From Rallus limicola (Eukaryota > Chordata > Aves > Gruiformes > Rallidae), in contig JAKCOZ010000576.1 of the NCBI GenBank assembly GCA_022605955.1, positions 1 to 64,000 on the forward strand: DNA of 64,000 bases, in the 5' to 3' direction. The position numbers and the translations under genes are program-made. Below the pieces are notes generated by a model. That model had not been told where the DNA came from. It did not search any database and worked only from the letters and a program-made list of their open reading frames with translations. Shown piece by piece: positions 57,594-64,000 of the stretch. The first letter of the stretch is position 1. The number at the start of each line of letters is the position of its first letter.

Positions 57594-60500
57594 CTAAGGG
57601 ACCAAGGGGACACCTTGGAGGGGCCGAAGACCCAAGGGCACCCCCAGGATCTGGCCCACAGTGTCCCCAGGGGCCACCAGGGTCTGACCGAGGCCTGGCA
57701 GGGGCAGCGCTCCCAGCAGCTGGCCTGGGGAGGGGACATGGGTCAGGGTGTCACCCCCGTCCCCCCCATCACCCTGTCCCCCCCCCGCCTCCATCCAGCC
57801 TCCCAGAGCCTCAGGTCTCCAGCTCTTCCTCCTCCTGTGTCTGTCCATCTGTCTTCATTGTCTGTCTGTCCATCCATCCACTGACCCTCTCCATCCACAG
57901 TCCATCTGTCCGTCCATCCATCCCATCATCCATCCATCTGTCTTCATGGTCTCTCCATCCATCCATCCATCTGTCCGTCCGTCCATCCCTCCCTCCCTCC
58001 CCATGTCCATCTGTCCATCCCTACACTCCAGCATCTCCTCATCCCTCTGTCCATCCATCCGTCCATCTCTCCCTCCATCCCTCCATCTTCATGGTCTCCC
58101 CACCCGTCCGTCCGTCCGTCCGTCCGGTTTCCCTGTCCATCCCCCTCCGGTTCCTCACTCAGCCACCCCCTGGTCTCTCCACCCATCTCTCCTTCCTCAG
58201 TGGCCTCCTCCTCCCTCCCTCCCCCCACCCCTCACTGCTTCTCTCTCTCCAGCTGAAGCTGCTCCTCGATGTGTCCCTCTGTCTGTCCAACCACCCCCCA
58301 ACCCCCAACACCCCCCACCCCCCCATCTCCTGTTTCTCCATCTCCTCCCCCTTCCATCCCCCCTCTTTTCATGGTTTCTGCTCCCACCCTGTGTCCCCGT
58401 CCTGTCCCCACTGTGTCCCCATCATGTCCCCAACCCTTGGGGGTCCCACCATGTCCCCACTGTGTCTCCATCCCCTGGGGTCCCCATCCCATTCCCATCC
58501 CCATCCCCTGGGGGTCCCATCCCGTCCCCACCCTATTTGTGGTCCCCTCCTGTCCCCACTGTGTCCCCACCCCTGGGGGTCCCCACTGTGTCCCCTCCTC
58601 ACCTGTAGACAGGTCCCTCCTCAGCAGCGCCCGGTGGTGGACGCAGGTGACACCGGGGCGACAGCGAGAGTCAGCGGGGCACCACGGGGCTGCAGGGTGA
58701 CAAGAGGGGGGGGTGTGGGGACATGAGGACGGGTGACACCTCGGAGAGGGGCAGGTAGAGAGGCCACGGGTGGGGGGGATGGATGGGGGGAGGCAACAAG
58801 GATGCTGCGGGTGGGGGGCAGGGGGATGTCATGGATGGCCACCTAGGGTGGCACTGGTGGGTGTGGTGGGGACAGGGAGGGGACATGGAGGGACACCAAG
58901 GGGACCTTGTGGGTGTCGTGGGAGGACAGGGGACAGGGGAGTGGCCTCCATGAGGTCACCGTTGACAGGGGGGATGTCCTGGGGGGTGACATCCAGCTGG
59001 GGAGTGGGGACATGGAGGGACACCAAGGGGACCTTGTGGGTGTCGTGGGAGGACAGGGGGACAGGGGACAGAGGGATGGGGGGCAGAGGGATGCAGGACA
59101 GGGGGATGGCCACCACAAGGTCACCATTGACGGGGGCATGTCCTGGGGGGTGACATCTAGCTGGGGAGTGACCACAGAGGAGCCCCCCGGCCCCCGCGTC
59201 CACCTCCCACCCCGCGGGTCCCCGACTCACGGCAGAGGCTGGGGATGCTCCAGGCTCCCACCCGGACCCCGGCCTGGTGACAGGCGGCTTCATAAGCACC
59301 CAGCACCTCCCTCAGCACCCTCCTGTCCCCGGGGCCCTGGCACAGCTCCCGCTGGCAGATGGCCAAGAAGGTGCCGGGATGGACCACGGGGTGACAGTCC
59401 CCAAAGGGGCCTCGGGGGGCTTGGAGGAGCCCGCAGAGCTCGGTGTGGACGAAGGCTCTTTTGGGGGACTGGCGGCAAGGAGGACACGTGGGACCCGGGC
59501 AGGGACGGTGACAGGTGGTGTCCCCGGTGTCCCCGGTGAGGTGGTCGTTGCCGGGGTGACCGTCGAAGTTCCCGCAGAGGCCGCAGGTGACGTTGCGGTA
59601 ACGGGGGGACACGGTGACAGCCAGGGCGGCGCCAGGCCCCAGGGTGATGTGGAGGCCGAAGGTGGTGAGGAAGAGGAGGGTGGTGGCACCTCGGGGGGAC
59701 ACGCAGACGCTCCGGCCACGGAGGCAGAAGGGCAGCGACACAGCGGCGCCGTCCACCTGCCGCCGGGGGGGAGGGGGGTGGGATGAGGGGGGGTTGAGGG
59801 AGGGGGCTGGGACCTGCTTGGCTGCCCCACCTGAGCCTCAGGCCTTCTCCAGCCATCCCTCCATCCCGCCCTCCACCCATGGCCTTCAGCCACCCCTCCA
59901 TCCCATGATCCCTCCCTCCCTCTCTCCTCCACCCACCCAGCCTGATCGTCTCCATTTATTCGCTTCTTCACGATCTATCCATCTCCATCCAACCTCCACC
60001 TGTTCTTCTTCCTCCCTCCATCCCTCCTCCTCCTCCATCCGGCCTTCATCCGTTCTCCATCCAGCTTTATCTGTTCTCCCCCATCCCTTCTCCATCCCAC
60101 CTCCATCCCACCCCCATCCAGCTGTTGCTCATCTCTCCTCCGTCTCTTCATCCAACCTTGATCCCTTCTTTCTCTGTCTCGTCTCCATCCAACCCTCATC
60201 CATCCTCGGTCCCTTCTCCCTTTGTCCCATCTGTCCAACCTTGGTCCATTCATCCCTCCATCCCTCACCCTTCCCCTTCCCCTCTCTCCATCCAACCCCA
60301 CTTCCCAGCCCCCCTTCCCCCCACCCCCGTTTCTCACCTCCACCCGCCCCCCCTGCAGCACCCAACGATGCTCCTCCACGCTGACCATCACCCTGCGCCC
60401 ACCGCTGCCACCCCCGGGGGGGGTCGGTGACGGTGACATCGAAGGTGGGGTGGATGCTGGGGGGGCCACAGCTCCGTGCCACCACGTAGGAGCAGTTGTC

Positions 60501-63500
60501 CCCCACGGCCACGGGAGCCCCGTCGAAGCTCAGGTAGTGGTGGGTCCCCACGGCCCGGCAGGTCCCCGACGTGGCCGTGGCCCAGCACCCATGGGTGCCC
60601 CCGCTAGCGGTGGGGGGGGGGATGCAGCCCTCCCGGCACCCCTGGGTGCAGCCGGGGGGGCAGAGGGCGTAGCGGGTGCCGGGTGGGCACTTGGGGGCTG
60701 GGGTAGGGGTGGGGAGAGAGAAGAGTGTTGGGGGGGTGTTGTCCTGCCTGGTGTGTCCCCCAGGGTGCTCTATGGGGGCCTGTGTCATCCTCCCACCCCC
60801 CCCCTCAAGTCTCCAGGGTGCTCTATGGGACTGTGTTGTGTCCCCCCGGGTGCTCTATAGAGCCTGTGTCCCCCAAGTCCCCAGGTCCCTCTATGGGGCT
60901 CCTGTGTCCTTGTTGCCCCTTCCCCCCCCAGGTCCCTCTATGGGGCCTCTGTGTCCCTGTCGCCCCTTCCCCCCCCAGGTCCCTCTATGGGGCCCCTGTG
61001 TCCCTGTCCCCCCTTCCCCCCCCAGGTCCCTCTATGAGGCCCCTGTGTCCCTGTCCCCCTTCCCCCCCCAGGTCCCTCTATGGGGCCCCTGTGTCCTTGT
61101 CCCCCCTTCCCCCTCCAGGTCCCTCTATGGGGCCGTGTGTCCCCCCAAGTCCCCAGGTCCCCCCCAGGTCCCTCTATGGGGCCGTGTCCCCCCCTCCACC
61201 CCCCTAACCCATGTCCCGGTGCGGGTGACTCACGGCAGAAGCCCTGGGAGCGCCACTCCATCACCTTCCTCCCGGCCTCCTGGCAGGCGGCGGCGTAGGC
61301 GGCGAGGACGCGGCAGGCGCCCTGCCCGTGGCACCGGTCGGCCACGCAGTCCCGGTAGTAGGTTTCGGGGTGGACGGTCCCGTGGCAGAACCGGAAGGGT
61401 CCCTCCTTTCTCAGCACCACCCCGCACTCCTCCTCCTCGGCCTCTACTTGGCTTTTCCCTTCCCCCTGGCACCCTGAAACCTGCCCGCAACCTTCCCCGC
61501 TCCCCCTTTCTGCCGGCCCCCCCGCTGGCTCCACGTCGTTTCGGGGGTCCCCGTCCAAGTCCCCGCACAACCCGCAGAGACGCCCCCCGTAACGCGCCGG
61601 TACCCCCACGCTCACCCGGCCGTGGTGCCCGTCAAACGCCACCGTCACCCCTCGGGGGGTCTTCACTGTCACCTCCCAACCCCGGGACTCCAGCGTCACC
61701 CCCGAGGTCCCCAGCATGTGGGGCAGGCGGGTGGGCACGCCGTTCACCTGCGTGGAGGGGGAAAGGGGTGTTAAAGGGGGGGGTATGAGGGTGATGGGAG
61801 GGGGTGGAACCTCATTTTTGGGGAGCCTGTAGCCTGTTACCTTGTTGCCCGGGGTTTACTCCCTTGTTACTCGGGGTTTACTCCCTCGTTGCCCGGGGTT
61901 TACTCGTTACTCAGGGTCTACTCACCGCCTCACTCCAGCCTCACACCTCTGTCTCCCTGCCCTCATGTCACCCTACTCCTTCCTTACTCGCCCCTGGAGC
62001 TACTCACCGTCACCTGCCCGGCTTCTAGCCCCACACGGGCGTTCGGCACCAGGACCTGGACGCCGACGATGCCCCCGGCGCCGCCACGCACCAGGACGCG
62101 GAAGGACTCGGGGCCGCCCCCGGCACCGGGGCAGAGCCCGGCCAGGAGGTAGAGGCAGGAGACAGGGAAGTCCCGGTGGAGCCGGTCGAAGGTGCGGAGG
62201 TGGCCCATGCCCAGGGCGGAGCAGGTGGCCGGGGCGGAGGCAGAGGTGAGGACGGGGGGGGAGGGGTTGGTGGCACAGGGCTCCTGGGGGTGTTTGGGGG
62301 AGCAGGATGGAGCTGTGGGGGTGGGAAGAGTGGTGGTTCGTTTGGTTGTTCTTCTGGAAGGGTTCATCATCCCTCCATCCCTCCCTCCCTCCCTCCCATG
62401 ATCCCTCCATCCATTTCTCCATCCCTCTCTCCTTCCCTCCATCCTCCTCCCCCCATTTCTCCACCCCCTTCATCCTCCTCCACCTCTTTCCCCCATCCCA
62501 CCACCCTCACCTCCTCCCCCCCCCATACTCACGGCACTGTCCCCCCTGTCCCCCGCTGTCCCCTTCCTCAGGCTGGCTGCAGACACCGCAGAGTTGTCCC
62601 CGTAGGGTGGCTGGTGCTGTCACCGTCACCGCGCCGTCCCCGCCGTAGGCCACCCTCACCCCTGCGCTTGTTGTCACCCGCCGCTGCCCCCCACGACGCT
62701 CCACACGCACCTTGCCCCCCGCCAGAGAGAGGGGCAGGCGGCTCTGGCGCCCGGCCACCTGCAAGAGAGGACACCTGTCACCTTGGTCCCCCCCCTCAGG
62801 GTCTCCTTGGTGTCATCCCCTCCCTTCCCAGGGTCTCCTCCTGGAGAAGATAACCCACCCCCCAACCCTCATCCCCTGCTCCACCCGGGGTTGCATCCTC
62901 ACCCTGGCCATTGTCTCCTCTCCTCGGAGCAGGACCAACTCGTAGCCGTCACCACGGAGCGTGACGTGGCTGAAGGTGGCACCCGGGCCCCTGCCAACCT
63001 GCCCGCTCGCTGTCACCTCGAGGGCGGGCAACTGGGCGCCGCAGGTGGCCACCAACAGCTGGGTACAAGCTCCAGCCAACCCATAGCTCTTCCCATCGAA
63101 GGCCCGGTAGCGCCAGCGCCCCAGGACGTGGCAAACCAGCGGGGGCTGCGCCACGGGGAGGCACCTGGGGGTGGTTGCCACCACCTTGCAGCTCGTCCCC
63201 TTCGGGCAGCTGATGCTGCTGCAGGATGGGGGGTTGGGGACGCAGCTAAAGGAGGTTCCCACTCTCTTGCACGCCGTGCCGGGCGGACAAGGCAGGTCAC
63301 CACAAGGCGGTGGCTTGTTGGCCACGCACTTGGGCCAGCCCTCCACCACCTGGCACCTTGTCCCCTCTGAGCAATGCAGGTCTTTGCAGGAGGGCTGGTT
63401 GGGGACGCATCTCGGCGAGGTTTCCACCATCTGGCACGTGGCTCCGGCTGGGCAGTGGATGTCGTTGCAGGACGGTTCCTTGGGCACGCACTTGGGCCAC

Positions 63501-64000
63501 TCCTCCACCACCTGGCACGTGGTTCCAGCTGGGCAATGCATATCCTTGCAGGATGGCTTGTTGGGCACGCAGGTGGGCCAGTGGTCCACCAGCTGGCACG
63601 TTGTCCCCGCTGGGCAATGCACCTCGGCGCAAGAGGGCTTGTTGGGCACGCAATTGGGCCACCCCTCCACTGCCTGGCAGGTGGTCCCAGCTGGACAGCG
63701 GACGGTGTGGCAGGATGGCTTGTTGGGTAGACACGCCGGCCAACCTCCTACCATCTGGCAGGTGGTGGCCACGGGGCAACGGATGGTGTCACAGGATGGC
63801 TTGCTGGGCAGGCATTTGGGCCAGCCTTCCTCCAGGCGGCACGTGGTGCCTGCCGGGCAGCGCAGGGTGGAGCACGTTGGCTCGGGCTGGGGGACACAGC
63901 GTGGGACACCACCAGCCAGCAGGTGACACACGGTGCCTGACTTGCAGGAGAGCTCGGCGCAGGAGGTGGCTGGTGCATTCCTCCTCATCCTCATCCTCAG
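57594..64000 (-). CDS. FCGBP: FCGBP-like (IgGFc-binding protein) mucin-type gene, 3-prime part
   Basis: Secreted gel-forming-mucus-type protein with von Willebrand D (VWD), C8 and TIL modules. Exons on the minus strand: 62903 to beyond 64000, 62533-62758, 62008-62312, 61234-61747, 60338-60697, 59231-59756, 58603-58689, 57594-57724 (TAG). Phases alternate 0 and 1 consistently. Order of modules: ten 27-residue four-Cys repeats; VWD a, starting VCHVLGRWRYRAFDGKSYG, with a degenerate CGVC and no C8; VWD b with CGLCGDLDGDP, C8 and a short TIL (CPPGTRYALC); VWD c, starting SGTCRAVGTHHYLSFDG, with CGLCGNFDGHPGND and C8; a last CPADSRCRPGVTC piece; and a hydrophobic GQLLGALPLPGLGQTL tail. Exon 60338-60697 is one base too long (an 8-C run after ACCGA), breaking the frame. 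The place next to FBL supports FCGBP; a zonadhesin- or tectorin-like name is the alternative. The 5-prime end is outside the window. Confidence 0.8.
57840..58250. repeat. CCATCCAT-rich microsatellite in the last FCGBP-like intron
   Basis: CTGTCCATCCATC and CCGTCCGTCC runs; Ser/Pro/His-rich frames here are artefacts. Confidence 0.9.
58860..59165. repeat. Tandem duplication in an FCGBP-like intron
   Basis: A unit with GGAGGGACACCAAGGGGACC, TTGTGGGTGTCGTGGGAGGA and CTGGGGGGTGACATCCAGCT occurs twice, about 120-150 bp apart, the second copy with extra ACAGGGGGATG units. Confidence 0.85.
59850..60295. repeat. CCATCC/TCCATC-rich simple sequence in an FCGBP-like intron
   Basis: Degenerate TCCATCC and CTCCTCCATCC runs on the plus strand. 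Confidence 0.85.
60770..61195. repeat. 50-bp minisatellite in an FCGBP-like intron
   Basis: About seven units with CCCCAGGTCCCTCTATGGGG and CCTGTGTCCCTGTCCCCC. The plus-strand frame with VPLWGPCVPVPPS periods is an artefact. Confidence 0.9.
62340..62520. repeat. CTCCATCCCTCC simple sequence in an FCGBP-like intron
   Basis: Runs of CCATCCCTCC and CTCCCTCC on the plus strand. Confidence 0.85.
63150..63975 (-). repeat. 81-bp coding repeat: ten four-cysteine modules
   Basis: Ten consecutive modules of about 27 residues, consensus PSC-x4-C-P-A-G-T-T-C-Q-x3-W-P-x-C-V-P-N-K (Cys spacing 4, 5, 8 and then 6 to the next module). Modules 4-7 are closest to each other; the first and the last two are more diverged. 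The array sits in one exon and leads straight into the first VWD. Confidence 0.92.

Noticed and set aside
57389..58726. 445-codon plus-strand frame downstream of COX6B1
   Set aside because: Starts in the COX6B1 3-prime flank and runs through CCAT microsatellites; low-complexity Pro/Ser/His, and the true FCGBP-like exons are on the other strand.
63171..63926. 251-codon plus-strand frame opposite the FCGBP-like repeats
   Set aside because: Antisense shadow of the 81-bp coding repeat; the minus-strand frame has the cysteine pattern, splice phase and VWD continuation.
57594..64000. Zonadhesin (ZAN) or alpha-tectorin as the name of the VWD gene
   Set aside because: Both share VWD-C8-TIL modules, but adjacency and orientation next to FBL and DYRK1B match FCGBP; the repeats alone do not decide.

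Overview
This is nuclear DNA from a vertebrate, most likely a bird (a non-avian reptile is less likely). The proteins are vertebrate, introns are short, base composition is very G+C-rich, almost every intron and intergenic gap is packed with short tandem repeats, and I recognise no transposon. This is the texture of the small avian dot microchromosomes, which carry genes of human chromosome 19q that are often missing or broken in bird assemblies. Every recognisable gene here has its human counterpart on 19q13.

Layout. From 1 to about 36 kb lie five trypsin/kallikrein-type (KLK-like) serine protease genes, all transcribed leftwards (minus strand), each with the five-coding-exon KLK structure: gene 1 (256-3675), gene 2 (6246-10003), gene 3 (14443-18669), gene 4 (21161-26766, promoter near 27.3 kb) and gene 5 (33064-35139, promoter near 36.0 kb). 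Genes 3, 4 and 5 are intact when spliced. Genes 1 and 2 carry small insertions that break the frame. All five encode Asp189, so all should cut after Arg or Lys. From 38.3 to 48.7 kb is DYRK1B (minus), then FBL, fibrillarin (minus, 49.4-54.4 kb), then COX6B1 (plus, about 55.1-57.4 kb), then the 3-prime part of an FCGBP-like mucin-type gene (minus, 57.5 kb to beyond the right edge). DYRK1B-FBL-FCGBP has the same order and orientation as in human. COX6B1 between FBL and FCGBP, and KLK genes next to DYRK1B, are not the human arrangement.

How the parts relate. The proteases look like a tandem duplication series of secreted enzymes. DYRK1B (nuclear kinase), FBL (nucleolar 2-prime-O-methyltransferase) and COX6B1 (respiratory complex IV subunit) are unrelated housekeeping genes with CpG-rich starts; FBL and COX6B1 are head to head around a shared GC-rich region with ETS/GABP-like and NRF-1-like sites. 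COX6B1 and the FCGBP-like gene are tail to tail with polyadenylation signals about 120 bp apart. The FCGBP-like gene encodes ten tandem 27-residue, four-cysteine repeats followed by three von Willebrand D modules.

Cautions. Exon ends were placed by eye from splice consensus, reading-frame phase and family knowledge. Most frame breaks are one extra base in a C/G run, including in otherwise conserved DYRK1B, so a good part may be assembly error. The most notable new observations are the four-cysteine repeat array, the tandemly copied exon end plus splice donor inside DYRK1B intron 5, the non-tryptic activation site of protease gene 5, and TAATTA-rich islands that punctuate gene boundaries.
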